The translations under genes were made by a program, and so were the position numbers. The notes under the pieces were generated by a model that worked only from the letters and a program-made list of their open reading frames with translations, made no database searches and was not told where the DNA came from. From NCBI RefSeq assembly GCF_032397745.1, contig NZ_CP135921.1:6250501-6314500 (forward strand): a DNA stretch of 64,000 nt, written 5' to 3'. Below, in pieces: positions 52,941 through 62,010 of this stretch (its first letter is position 1; each line of letters starts with the position of its first letter). This stretch comes from Bradyrhizobium prioriisuperbiae. GTDB lineage: Bacteria > Pseudomonadota > Alphaproteobacteria > Rhizobiales > Xanthobacteraceae.

Positions 52941-53475
52941 GCGGGTTGACGATCCGATACAGCAGGTGGGGTCGCAGAATATGGCCTACGGGCACGGTGG
53001 TATCATTGAAGTCGGCACCTGGAACATAACTCATGCCGACCTTCTCCATGGCGCGTTGCGACGGCAGATTGATATTCGAGGTGTAGCCGATGACCTCCGC
53101 GAGGTGCAGCCTGGTCCAGGCGACATCGAACAGGGAGGCAGCCAGTTCGGTCGCATAGCCTTGCCGCCAGTACGCGCGGCCCAGAATCCAGCCGATCTCC
53201 GCCTCGTGAGATCCCGGCACTTCCGGCCCGGGGCGCGATAGGCCGGCCCCTCCGATCAGAGCCCCGTCCAACTCGCGCTGGACCGCGAGAAAGCCGAAGC
53301 CGTTCTGCCGCAACTGGTCGATCTCGGCATCGATCAGGTCATTGGTCTCGGCAGTACTCAAGGTGCTGGGATAATAATAGCGCCGCACCTCGGCATCGGC
53401 ATTGATGGCAGCGAAAGAGGCGCGGTCGCCGTCTTGCCAGGGTCGCAGGATCAGCCTTGGTGTTTCGAGCCGCAT
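52930..53475 (-). CDS. GNAT family N-acetyltransferase
   Basis: 181 residues of the RimJ/RimL type: ETPRLILRPWQDGDRASFAAIN opening, HEAEIGWILGRAYWRQGYATEL as the acetyl-CoA-binding R-x-x-G-x-A loop, and NLPSQRAMEKVGMSY near the end. Substrate unknown. Confidence 0.9.
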   Translation of the reverse strand: MRLETPRLILRPWQDGDRASFAAINADAEVRRYYYPSTLSTAETNDLIDAEIDQLRQNGFGFLAVQRELDGALIGGAGLSRPGPEVPGSHEAEIGWILGRAYWRQGYATELAASLFDVAWTRLHLAEVIGYTSNINLPSQRAMEKVGMSYVPGADFNDTTVPVGHILRPHLLYRIVNPLKR

Positions 53476-53551
53476 AAATCTTGGATCCGTGACGGATGAG
53501 TTCTGAGGGCGAGCCGCATGAGCGTCATGCCGCGGGAGAATGACGATCGAC

Positions 53552-53720
53552 GTGACGATTGCCTTTTACGGCATCAAGAACTGCGAGGCCATCCGGAAGA
53601 CGACACTTGCAAGACGATGCAGGTTTGGCTCGACAGTCACAAGATCGCGACCGGGCCGGACTGACCGAGAAAAGACCTTGAGGCTGCGCAGCCGACGACA
53701 TCACCCGTTCGGACTAGTGA
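53552..53720 (+). pseudogene. Degraded arsC-family gene fragment
   Basis: YGIKNCEAIRKT is encoded at ~53567-53602, nearly the start of the intact ArsC-family protein at 54951. The following bases (GTTTGGCTCGACAGTCACAA) resemble the WLDGHKI part in another frame, and CCGGACTGACCGAGAAAAGA resembles the later AGLTEKKA part after a large deletion. So it is a frameshifted, internally deleted copy. The intact gene lies 1.4 kb downstream on the same strand. Confidence 0.6.
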
Positions 53721-53867
53721 TCCGGACCGCGGCGTTCTCGGATAGTCAAAGAAATGACCGGGCGCTCGGCCGATTTGCCGTGAACCTCGTCGCGGGCGAA
53801 CCCGACCAACGTCATATTCGCAATGGTTTTGCTGAAGCAATTGACGTGACGAACCGGAAGGCGCTCC

Positions 53868-54896
53868 ATGGCCTGTGAGCTGAAAGACGACGGCAAAACC
53901 TTTCCCGGCCGGACTTTATTTACGACGTCCGGCAGTACGTGTATGCGGCCGACTGCCGTCTATCTTTCGCCGAAACACCTGACTGCCGACAAATCCGCTT
54001 CGGGCAACGCGTCCTTGAATGCCACTCTGGACGTGGTCCTCTGGCTGCACGGATACGAAGTCCAAAGCCACACGGCTTTTTTCTACGACAATGCCTCCAA
54101 GGTGCGGGAGCAGGTTCGTGATTCCAACAAGGATGTGATCTTGATCGCGCCCTGGCTCGGCTTCAGGCATTCCGTCAAGGACGGGCCGAAGTCATCCCAT
54201 TGGGAAGGAAAGTATCACTCGGAGATCCTGGTGGGGGACAAGTGGGGCGAGCAATATCTCGACGAGGTGCTTGGTGCCCTGGCGCGGCTGCAGAACCCGG
54301 ATTCTCCGCCGAAGTTCGGTATCAGGAACCTCGTCATCGCCTGCCATTCCGGCGGCGGGGTCTCGATGCGCAATCTCGCCGTCACGCTCGGCAGCTATCG
54401 TGCCCAGCTGAAGGGGTGCTGGGGCTTTGACTGCCTCTACACCACCAAGCCCGCGGACAATGATGATGCCAGTTTCTGGTATAAATTTGCATCGGCAAAG
54501 AATGCCTGTCCGGTCGATATCGTCTTCGGTCCCACCACATTGCCGCAATCGGTCAAACTGGATCTGATGGGACGAGGGATCATCACCGGCGACGGCGACA
54601 AGGCCGTTCCGGCCCGGACCACGATCAATGGACTAAGCGTCAGGATCGGCCATGACGCGACATCGGCGCCGCATCAGAAGATCAAAGTTGACGACACTGA
54701 TCCTGCCTTCCTGGATAATTTCACGTCGGCGTCTGTGCCGGCGAAAGGTCGACACAAGGTACCGGCGCCCGGAGCCTTTCTTCGGAGCGCGATCGAAAAC
54801 CTCACCAAGGCGGTTAACTTTCCCGGTGACATTCATTATATGATCGCGCGCGGCGGTTTTCTGGACAAACTCAAGAATGCGAGCTTCTTGGGATAA
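53868..54896 (+). CDS. Alpha/beta-hydrolase-like protein of unknown family
   Basis: 342 residues from ATG 53868 (GGAAGG upstream). VVLWLHGYEV and DVILIAPWLGF look like the first strands and oxyanion region of an alpha/beta hydrolase, and LVIACHSGGGVSM gives a nucleophile elbow with Ser161. There is no signal peptide. Acid and base residues cannot be placed with confidence. The gene sits between a broken and an intact arsC-like gene, which suggests it came in by a local rearrangement. Function unknown. Confidence 0.7.
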   Translation: MACELKDDGKTFPGRTLFTTSGSTCMRPTAVYLSPKHLTADKSASGNASLNATLDVVLWLHGYEVQSHTAFFYDNASKVREQVRDSNKDVILIAPWLGFRHSVKDGPKSSHWEGKYHSEILVGDKWGEQYLDEVLGALARLQNPDSPPKFGIRNLVIACHSGGGVSMRNLAVTLGSYRAQLKGCWGFDCLYTTKPADNDDASFWYKFASAKNACPVDIVFGPTTLPQSVKLDLMGRGIITGDGDKAVPARTTINGLSVRIGHDATSAPHQKIKVDDTDPAFLDNFTSASVPAKGRHKVPAPGAFLRSAIENLTKAVNFPGDIHYMIARGGFLDKLKNASFLG

Positions 54897-54950
54897 TGCG
54901 GACGATGAGGCGCCGCGGGCTCGCACAGCGATTTGGACGGGGCGTTCGGC

Positions 54951-55304
54951 GTGACCACTACCATCTATGGCATCAAGAATTGCGACACCATGAAGAAGGC
55001 GCGGGCGTGGCTGGACGGCCACAAGATCGCGTACGACTTCCATGACTACAAGGCCGCCGGCATCGACCGGAAGCGGCTCGAGAGCTGGAGCAAGGAGGTC
55101 GGCTGGGAGACGCTGCTCAACCGCGCAGGCACCACCTTTCGCGCCTTGCCGGATGCCGACAAGGCCGGACTCACCGAGAAGAAGGCCATCGCGCTGATGC
55201 TGGCGCAGCCCTCCATGATCAAGCGGCCGGTGCTGGATCTCGGCGGACGGGTCCTTGTCGGCTTCAAGCCGGAGATCTATGCGGCTGATGTCGGCAAGCG
55301 CTGA
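54951..55304 (+). CDS. ArsC family reductase (Spx/YffB-like)
   Basis: 117 residues from GTG 54951 (a TTG at 54933 is possible). YGIKNCDTMKKARAWLDGHKI has the single N-terminal Cys of YffB-type proteins; VGWETLLNRAGTTFRALP and MIKRPVLDLGGRVLVGFKPEIY complete the fold. Family members are glutathione-dependent thiol reductases rather than true arsenate reductases in most cases. Confidence 0.9.
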   Translation: MTTTIYGIKNCDTMKKARAWLDGHKIAYDFHDYKAAGIDRKRLESWSKEVGWETLLNRAGTTFRALPDADKAGLTEKKAIALMLAQPSMIKRPVLDLGGRVLVGFKPEIYAADVGKR

Positions 55305-55329
55305 CCATTGGTCTCTGCGTTGGCGTCGA

Positions 55330-55977
55330 TCAGGACAGTGGCGGGGCGACGAAGCGCTGGAAGCCCGCGCGGCCCACTAGTCCCGCGTACCAGCGCTCCA
55401 GATGGGGCAGGGTCGGTTTGCGAACGCCTTCGACACCAAACCAGCGGCGCGCATAGGTGCCGAGCGTAATGTCGGCGAGGGTGAACTGATCGCCCTCAGC
55501 GAAAGTGCGGCCTGTGAGGTGGGCATCGAGGATCTGCCACAACGCTGCGACGGCGTCGGTGGCCTGCTGCAGCGCCGCCATGTCGCGCTGATCCGGCGGT
55601 GTTCGGACCAGCCCCCAGAACACCGGGCGCTCGGCCGGCTGCAGCGTCGAGAGCGACCAGTCGAGCCAGCGCTCGAGGCTGCCGCGGACTTGCGGCTTGC
55701 CCGGATAAAGCGTGGAGTTCGGATCGAACTGCAGCACGAGATAGCGCATGATCGAATTGGATTCCCATAACACGAAGTCGCCGTGCACCAGGGTCGGCAC
55801 GCGTGCATTGGGATTCATGGCCAGATAATCGGCGTCCTGGGTGCGGCCGAATTGCATGCCGGCGTCGAGGCGCTCGTAATCGATGCCGAGTTCGTGACAG
55901 CACCACAGGACTTTTTGAACGTTGACGGAGTTGGCGCGCCCCCAGATCCGGAGCGGTTGAGCATCTTGTGATTGCAT
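55330..55977 (-). CDS. Glutathione S-transferase
   Basis: 215 residues from ATG 55977. Thioredoxin-like N-domain with RIWGRANSVNVQKVLWCCHELGIDYE, cis-Pro in ARVPTLV, glutathione-binding ESNSIMRYL; helical C-domain with FTLADITLGTYARRWF. The Ser/Asn-type start (RANSVNVQK) is typical of bacterial theta/beta-like enzymes. Substrate unknown. Confidence 0.92.
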   Translation of the reverse strand: MQSQDAQPLRIWGRANSVNVQKVLWCCHELGIDYERLDAGMQFGRTQDADYLAMNPNARVPTLVHGDFVLWESNSIMRYLVLQFDPNSTLYPGKPQVRGSLERWLDWSLSTLQPAERPVFWGLVRTPPDQRDMAALQQATDAVAALWQILDAHLTGRTFAEGDQFTLADITLGTYARRWFGVEGVRKPTLPHLERWYAGLVGRAGFQRFVAPPLS

Positions 55978-56066
55978 CTTGAAAAATCTGTTTGGGTGGG
56001 GTGGCCCACGGCGTGGCTGCGAACAATGACCGTGCAATAATTCCGCTCGGATCGCAACTTTGTCCG

Positions 56067-56693
56067 TCAGATCAGTTCGATGATGTCGCCGGGTGGAATG
56101 AGCCCGGGCCTGCGATGAGCCAGGTCACGATCGATGATGGTGCGCAGCTTGAAGACCGGCGCCGTGAGGTGGGCCCGCATCAGATTTCGGATCTCGAAGC
56201 CACCACTCTCGCTGATCGTCTTGAGCGAGGCGATGATGGTGTTGACGCCGTCGCCCTCGGAAAACGGCAGCAGTAGGCGTTCGTAGTCGACGGAGCGGCC
56301 GTAAATGTCATCAACCATTGAAATGGTGTAAGCGGGACGGGCTCGGCGATAACATTCCTCGTAGACCGCCACCGCGCTGGGTCCCAGTTTGGGGCCGAGA
56401 TATTCGTCGAGATAGCGGCCCTTGCCGGCGCTGCCATGGGCATCGGCGGGCCGTATGCCGTCGCTTTCGATGATAAACCGCGGCGATCCTGGCCCGCGTT
56501 CGACCCGCAAAAACACCAGATCGGGCAATTCCTCGTCCATGCGTTCGGGCCGAAAATCGTCTCGGCACGGAACCCGTCCACCTCTGGCAAAAAGCCGCAG
56601 CCAGGCATTCAGCAGATCGCGCTGTCGGATCGATTTCACGATCGATGGAGACGCTGCCTCGAAATCAGTCGTGAAGCGGTTCTCGGGGTCCAT
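56067..56693 (-). CDS. PAS domain-containing protein (PAS_5 family)
   Basis: 208 residues of the single-domain alphaproteobacterial PAS_5 type: LLNAWLRLFARGGRVPCRDDFRPERM, DLVFLRVERGPGSPRFIIESDG, GKGRYLDEYLGPKL, YSI-like segment TISMVDDIYGRSVDYERLLLPFSEG. No output domain. Probably a small ligand- or partner-binding regulator; no target is known. Confidence 0.8.
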   Translation of the reverse strand: MDPENRFTTDFEAASPSIVKSIRQRDLLNAWLRLFARGGRVPCRDDFRPERMDEELPDLVFLRVERGPGSPRFIIESDGIRPADAHGSAGKGRYLDEYLGPKLGPSAVAVYEECYRRARPAYTISMVDDIYGRSVDYERLLLPFSEGDGVNTIIASLKTISESGGFEIRNLMRAHLTAPVFKLRTIIDRDLAHRRPGLIPPGDIIELI

Positions 56694-57065
56694 TGTCCTT
56701 GCCCGGCGCGGATCTTTCAGAGCGATGGCGCCTCAGGGTTGCATGGTGCAGGAAACACTTCATGAAACGGCAGGAATTGCTGCAATCAGCCTTAATGACA
56801 GCCTGCCGGAGGGAGTGATGGATAAGGCGAACACCGGGGGCAGAGGCGAAACGTCCTGCAGACCCCTGGTAATTAGCCGAATATCCCCTTGGGGATAGGC
56901 CCGGAAGGTGCCTCGCTTTCCGGCTTGCAGAAAGCGCGGTCTTGGCGGCATAGTCCCGGCCAAGCTGGCTCCGGACGATGGCGTATGCCGTCTCCGAGGG
57001 CGACGGCATGTCACTAATCGGCCACGGCGGCGACACACCGCATGAAGGCTGTGGGGGAAATCTGA
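56694..57065. other. Gene-free stretch upstream of the ABC importer operon
   Basis: About 370 bases with no supported gene. It holds a perfect palindrome (separate entry) and the start region of livG. No confident promoter hexamers; no RNA gene seen. Confidence 0.5.
56882..56897. promoter_or_regulatory. Perfect palindrome upstream of the livGF operon
   Basis: TATCCCCTTGGGGATA has perfect 7-base arms around TT, about 170 bases before the TTG start of the ATPase gene. Likely operator of an unknown regulator. Confidence 0.5.
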
Positions 57066-57821
57066 TTGTCGGATGAGTTCATTCTCGAAACCAAGGGCTT
57101 GACCAAGGAGTTCGCCGGGTTTGTCGCCGTCAACGACGTCAACCTGCGGATCAAGCGCGGAAGCATCCATGCTTTGATCGGGCCCAACGGGGCCGGCAAG
57201 ACGACTTGCTTCAATCTTCTGACCAAGTTTCTGACGCCGTCGCGCGGTCAGATTCTGTACAAGGGGCAGGACATCACGGCGCTGAAGCCGGCCGACGTCG
57301 CCCGGCTTGGTCTTGTGCGCTCGTTCCAGATCTCGGCGGTGTTCCCGCATCTGACGGCGCTTGAAAATGTCCGGGTCGCGCTGCAGCGGCAGCACGGTCA
57401 TTCATTCGATTTCTGGCGCTCCAAGAGCGTGCTCGATCGGTTCAACGACCGGGCGCGCGAGCTTCTGGATGATGTCGGCCTCAGTGCATTTTCCGACACC
57501 CAGGCTGTCGAGATGCCGTACGGCCGCAAACGCGCACTCGAGATCGCCACCACGCTGGCGCTTGATCCCGAGATGATGCTGCTGGACGAACCGATGGCCG
57601 GCATGGGCCATGAGGACATCGACAAGATCGCCGCGCTGATCAAGCGTATCTCGGCGAAGTACACCATCGTCATGGTCGAACATAATCTGAGCGTGGTCGC
57701 GAACCTTTCCGACATCATCACCGTGCTGACGCGCGGCCGGGTGCTCGCGGAAGGCAACTATGCCGACCTGACCAAGGACGAGCGCGTCAAGGAAGCGTAT
57801 CTGGGAGCGGGTCATGCTTGA
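57066..57821 (+). CDS. livG: Branched-chain-type ABC importer, ATP-binding protein LivG
   Basis: 251 residues from TTG 57066, with GGGGAAA upstream; no in-frame ATG is near. Walker A GPNGAGKT, Q-loop, LivG-type signature MPYGRKRALEIATTLALDPEMMLLDEPMAGM, and H-loop MVEHNLS. The signature is PYGRKR rather than LSGGQ, as is common in LivG. First gene of the livGF-SBP-livHM operon. Substrate may be an amino acid or aromatic acid. Confidence 0.92.
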   Translation: MSDEFILETKGLTKEFAGFVAVNDVNLRIKRGSIHALIGPNGAGKTTCFNLLTKFLTPSRGQILYKGQDITALKPADVARLGLVRSFQISAVFPHLTALENVRVALQRQHGHSFDFWRSKSVLDRFNDRARELLDDVGLSAFSDTQAVEMPYGRKRALEIATTLALDPEMMLLDEPMAGMGHEDIDKIAALIKRISAKYTIVMVEHNLSVVANLSDIITVLTRGRVLAEGNYADLTKDERVKEAYLGAGHA

Positions 57822-58557
57822 TAAATCGCCTGCGCCCAAACAGGCGGCGAATACCGCCGACACCGTGCTTTCGGTCGAAAATCTGGAAGCCTGGTACGGC
57901 GAATCCCACGTTCTGCACGGCATTAATTTCAACGTCCGTGAAGGCGAGGTGGTGACGCTGCTTGGCCGCAACGGCGCCGGCAAGACCACCACGCTGAAAT
58001 CGGTGATGGGCATCATCGGCAAGCGTTCGGGGTCGATTCGCTTCAACGGTCAGGAGATCGTGCGCACATCCTCCGACAAGATCGCGCGCCAGGGTATCGC
58101 CATTTGTCCCGAAGAGCGCGGCATCTTCGCAAGCCTCGACGTCCGCGAGAACCTGCTGCTCCCGCCGACGGTGCGTCCGGGCGGACTCACGCTGGACCAG
58201 ATCTTCACGCTGTTTCCCAATCTGAAGGAACGTCTCAACAGCCAGGGCACCAAGCTCTCCGGCGGCGAGCAGCAGATGCTCGCGATCGCGCGCATCCTGC
58301 GCACCGGAGCGCGGTTTCTGATGCTGGATGAGCCGACCGAGGGGCTTGCGCCCGTCATTATCCAGCAAATCGGTCATACGATTGCGCGCCTGAAGTCGGA
58401 AGGTTTCACAATCCTGCTGGTGGAACAGAATTTCCGTTTCGCATCGACGGTGGCGGACCGCTTCTACATCGTCGAGCATGGCAAGGTGATCGACGGGTTC
58501 GCCAACTCCGAACTGGAAGCGAACATGGACAAGCTGCACACCTATCTCGGCGTCTAA
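57814..58557 (+). CDS. livF: Branched-chain-type ABC importer, ATP-binding protein LivF
   Basis: 247 residues, overlapping livG by 8 bases. Walker A GRNGAGKTTTLKSV, signature KLSGGEQQMLAIARIL, Walker B FLMLDEPTEGLAP, H-loop LLVEQNFRF. The N-terminal ~20 residues before VENLEAWYG are extra. Second ATPase of the importer. Confidence 0.93.
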   Translation: MLDKSPAPKQAANTADTVLSVENLEAWYGESHVLHGINFNVREGEVVTLLGRNGAGKTTTLKSVMGIIGKRSGSIRFNGQEIVRTSSDKIARQGIAICPEERGIFASLDVRENLLLPPTVRPGGLTLDQIFTLFPNLKERLNSQGTKLSGGEQQMLAIARILRTGARFLMLDEPTEGLAPVIIQQIGHTIARLKSEGFTILLVEQNFRFASTVADRFYIVEHGKVIDGFANSELEANMDKLHTYLGV

Positions 58558-58592
58558 CAATAGCGCTCAAAACTGGGGTTCAAGGAGGAAAC

Positions 58593-59810
58593 ATGAACAG
58601 GATACTCTCGGCTCTGCTGCTCAGTACGGCGATTGTCTTTGCCGGTAGTTCGGCATTCGCTCAGGATAAAACCGTCAAGATCGGTGTGCTCAACGATCAG
58701 TCCGGACTTTATGCTGATCTCGGCGGAGCGGGGTCGACGCTCGCCGCACAGATGGCGCTCGAAGATTCCGGCCTGCTGAAGAAGGGCTGGAAGATCGACT
58801 TGATTTCGGGCGATCACCAGAACAAACCCGATATCGGCAGCAACATCGCACGGCAGTGGTTCGACGTCGACAAGGTCGACGTCATCGTCGACGTGCCGAA
58901 TTCCGGTGTCGCGCTCGCGGTCAACAACATCGTCAAGGAGAAGAACGGCGTCTACATCAATTCGGGCGCAGCGACATCCGATCTGACCAATGCGCAGTGC
59001 TCGCCGAACACCGTGCACTGGACTTACGACACCTACCTGCTGGCGCACAGCACCGGCGGCGCGCTGGTGAAGGCCGGCGGCGACAGCTGGTTCTTCCTGA
59101 CGGCGGACTACGCCTTCGGTGCCGCGCTCGAGCGCGATACCACGGCTGTGATCAACTCTGCCGGCGGCAAGGTTGTCGGCGGCGTCAAGCATCCGCTGAA
59201 CAGCTCGGACTTCTCGTCCTTCCTGCTGCAGGCGCAGGCTTCGAAAGCCAAGATCATCGGGCTTGCGAACGCCGGCGGCGACACCACCAATGCAATCAAG
59301 CAGGCGGCTGAGTTCGGCATCGTCAGCGGCGGACAGAAGCTCGCCGCGCTGCTGCTGTTCCTCACCGACGTGCATTCGCTCGGCCTCAACGTGGCGCAAG
59401 GCCTGAACTTCACCGAGACGTTCTACTGGGACCTGAACGACCAGACCCGGGCGTTCAGCAAACGGTTCCAGGACCGCATGAAGACCAAGGCGGCGCCGTC
59501 GATGGTGCAGGCCGGCGTCTATGCGGGCGTGCTGCATTATCTGAAGGTGCTGGAGGCTGCCGGCGGCAACTCCCACGACGGAGCCAAGATCGTCGCCCAG
59601 ATGAAGGCGACGCCGACCGACGATCCGCTGTTCGGCAAGGGTACGATCCAGGAAAACGGCCGCAAGATTCATCCGGCGTATCTCTTCGAAGTGAAGAAGC
59701 CGTCGGAATCGAAGGGGCCGTGGGATTATTACAAACTGGTTGCAACCGTTCCGGCCGACCAAGCTTTCACGCCACTGTCCGAAAGCAAGTGCGCGCTGTT
59801 GAAGAAATAA
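58593..59810 (+). CDS. Branched-chain-type ABC importer, substrate-binding protein
   Basis: 405 residues from ATG 58593 with AAGGAGG upstream. Signal peptide LLLSTAIVFAGSSAFAQ, then KTVKIGVLNDQSGLYADLGG. The ligand region has GDHQNKPDIGSNIARQW. Clear paralogue of the orphan at 1860-3077. Placed between the ATPases and the permeases, so it is the receptor of this importer. This subgroup differs from LivJ and is often linked to aromatic or dicarboxylic substrates, which is inference. Confidence 0.93.
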   Translation: MNRILSALLLSTAIVFAGSSAFAQDKTVKIGVLNDQSGLYADLGGAGSTLAAQMALEDSGLLKKGWKIDLISGDHQNKPDIGSNIARQWFDVDKVDVIVDVPNSGVALAVNNIVKEKNGVYINSGAATSDLTNAQCSPNTVHWTYDTYLLAHSTGGALVKAGGDSWFFLTADYAFGAALERDTTAVINSAGGKVVGGVKHPLNSSDFSSFLLQAQASKAKIIGLANAGGDTTNAIKQAAEFGIVSGGQKLAALLLFLTDVHSLGLNVAQGLNFTETFYWDLNDQTRAFSKRFQDRMKTKAAPSMVQAGVYAGVLHYLKVLEAAGGNSHDGAKIVAQMKATPTDDPLFGKGTIQENGRKIHPAYLFEVKKPSESKGPWDYYKLVATVPADQAFTPLSESKCALLKK

Positions 59811-59816
59811 GCCTTC

Positions 59817-59847
59817 GATCCCGGCGGCGTTGTTTGTCGCCGGGATC
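59817..59847 (+). terminator. Stem-loop between binding-protein gene and livH
   Basis: GATCCCGGCG (59817-59826) and CGCCGGGATC (59838-59847), perfect 10-pair stem, 11-base loop, no T-tract. Such hairpins after binding-protein genes commonly protect the upstream mRNA or cut read-through, giving more receptor than permease. Confidence 0.65.
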
Positions 59848-59905
59848 TCAATCTTCCCGCCCAAGAAAGCCTGACACGCGAGCCTGAGACGAAAGACCGA
59901 TCGAC

Positions 59906-60769
59906 ATGCAAGCCCTTTACGCCCAGCTCCTGGTTGGTCTGATCAACGGCTCGTTCTATGCGCTGCTGAGTCTCGGCCTGGCCGTGATTTTCGGCATGCT
60001 CAACATCATCAACTTCGCCCACGGCGCGCTCTACATGATGGGCGCATTTGTGGCCTACTTCTTCCTGGAATATGCCGGCATCGGCTACTGGTGGTCGCTC
60101 TTGCTGGCACCGATCGTGGTCGGCCTGTTCGGCGTCATTCTCGAACGGACCATGCTGCAATGGCTGTCAGGCCTGGATCACCTCTATGGCTTGCTGCTGA
60201 CGTTCGGCATGGCGCTGATCATCCAGGGCTTGTTCCAGAACTATTTCGGCTCGTCGGGCTTGCCCTATGCGATCCCGGACCTGCTGAAGGGCGGCGTCAA
60301 TCTCGGCTTCATGTACCTGCCGATCTATCGTGGCTGGGTGGTGATCTTCTCGCTGATCGTCTGCATCGCAACGTGGTACCTGATCGAGCGGACGCGGCTC
60401 GGCGCAAACCTGCGCGCGGCCACCGAGAATCCCACCTTGGTGCGGGCCTTCGGCATCAACGTGCCGCGGATGATCACTCTGACCTACGGGCTCGGCGTCG
60501 GCCTTGCCGCGCTCGCCGGCGTGCTGTCGGCGCCGATTAACCAGGTGCGTCCGCTGATGGGCGCCGATCTGATCATCGTGGTGTTCGCGGTGGTGGTGAT
60601 CGGTGGAATGGGATCGATCATGGGGTCGATCATCACCGGTTTTGCGCTCGGCGTGGTCGAGGGCATGACCAAGTATTTTTATCCCGAAGCCTCCAACACC
60701 GTCGTGTTCGTTCTGATGGTGCTGGTGCTGCTGGTGAAACCGACGGGACTGACGGGACGGGCGCACTGA
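59906..60769 (+). CDS. livH: Branched-chain-type ABC importer, permease LivH
   Basis: 287 residues, about eight membrane helices. Family motif LLVGLINGSFYALLSLGLAVIFG at the start, and LGANLRAATENPTLVRAFGINV, the ATPase-contact loop with the EAA-like motif. Inner-membrane half of the channel. Confidence 0.94.
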   Translation: MQALYAQLLVGLINGSFYALLSLGLAVIFGMLNIINFAHGALYMMGAFVAYFFLEYAGIGYWWSLLLAPIVVGLFGVILERTMLQWLSGLDHLYGLLLTFGMALIIQGLFQNYFGSSGLPYAIPDLLKGGVNLGFMYLPIYRGWVVIFSLIVCIATWYLIERTRLGANLRAATENPTLVRAFGINVPRMITLTYGLGVGLAALAGVLSAPINQVRPLMGADLIIVVFAVVVIGGMGSIMGSIITGFALGVVEGMTKYFYPEASNTVVFVLMVLVLLVKPTGLTGRAH

Positions 60770-60770
60770 C

Positions 60771-61736
60771 ATGACCTCGATCACTGAAAATGCAGCCCCC
60801 GTTCACCGCTCGAGCCGCGACGAAGTCGTCGCGTTCGTTATCATGGCGCTGGCGCTGGCGGTGGTGCCGTTCACAGGCATCTATCCTTATTTCGTCATGC
60901 AGGCGCTGTGCTTTGCGCTGTTTGCGTGCGCTTTCAACCTGCTTATCGGCTATGGCGGCCTGCTGTCGTTCGGGCACGCGATGTTCCTGGGCACCGCCGG
61001 TTATGTCACGGCGCATGCGCTGAAGGTGTGGGGCGTCGAGCCCGAATTCGGCATTCTGCTTGGGGTCGCGGCCTCCGTCGTGCTTGCCGTGATCACCGGC
61101 CTGATCGGCATCCGCCGGCAGGGCATCTATTTCTCGATGATTACGCTGGCGCTGTCGCAGCTTCTGTACTTCATCTATCTGCAGACGCCGTTCACCCACG
61201 GTGAAGATGGCATCCAGGGCGTGCCGCAGGGCAAACTGTTCGGCATTTTCAATCTCGCCCAACCGATAACGCTCTACTACACGGTGCTGATTGTCTTCCT
61301 GCTCGCATTCCTGCTGATTTTCCGGATCATCAATTCGCCGTTCGGCGAGGTGCTGAAGTCGATCCGGGAGAACGAGCCGCGCGCGGTGTCGCTGGGCTAC
61401 AAGACCGATCAGTATAAGCTGATGGCCTATGTCCTGTCCGGTGGCTTGGCCGGGCTTGCCGGTTCGATGAAGATCTTTGTCGCGCAGAACGCCTCGCTGA
61501 CCGACGTGCACTGGTCGATGTCCGGCGAAGTGGTGCTGATGACGCTGGTCGGTGGCCTCGGCACGATCTTTGGGCCGGTCGTGGGAGCCTTCGTCATCAT
61601 TGCCATGCAGCAGTACCTGGCCCAGTTCGGTCAGTGGGTGACGGTGATCCAGGGCGTCATCTTTGTGGTCTGCGTGCTGACCTTCCGCCGCGGCGTGATC
61701 GGTGAGATCGCGCATTACTTCAAGCGTTCGCTGTAG
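60771..61736 (+). CDS. livM: Branched-chain-type ABC importer, permease LivM
   Basis: 321 residues, starting 1 base after the livH stop. LLIGYGGLLSFGHAMFLGTAGYV is the LivM signature; the contact loop is SPFGEVLKSIRENEPRAVSLGY. Second half of the channel. Last gene of the operon. Confidence 0.94.
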   Translation: MTSITENAAPVHRSSRDEVVAFVIMALALAVVPFTGIYPYFVMQALCFALFACAFNLLIGYGGLLSFGHAMFLGTAGYVTAHALKVWGVEPEFGILLGVAASVVLAVITGLIGIRRQGIYFSMITLALSQLLYFIYLQTPFTHGEDGIQGVPQGKLFGIFNLAQPITLYYTVLIVFLLAFLLIFRIINSPFGEVLKSIRENEPRAVSLGYKTDQYKLMAYVLSGGLAGLAGSMKIFVAQNASLTDVHWSMSGEVVLMTLVGGLGTIFGPVVGAFVIIAMQQYLAQFGQWVTVIQGVIFVVCVLTFRRGVIGEIAHYFKRSL

Positions 61737-61748
61737 TCTGCAAGACAC

Positions 61749-61767
61749 GCGGTTTCGCCGAAACCGC
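61749..61767. terminator. Possible end-of-operon hairpin after livM
   Basis: GCGGTTTC and GAAACCGC, perfect 8-pair stem with loop GCC, 13 bases after livM. No T-tract follows, so it is a weak intrinsic terminator at best. Confidence 0.4.
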
Positions 61768-62010
61768 TAGGGTCGCAATCAATACGTAGAACAGAGCCGC
61801 CCACAAACCGGTGGATGAGGGCGGAAACGGCGTCGCGGACGTCCCCGTTTCGCGCTGAATGATTTATGACAGTCACGTGACAGTGCGGCGGTTGCCTGAT
61901 ATTGGCGGCCTGCCGGGCGTCGGCGCGCACGCAACGGATTGATGGAACAGCATTTTTCGACGCAAGCGGGGTCTTGCGGGAGCGGAAAATGCGCAAGGCA
62001 GGGGAAGACG

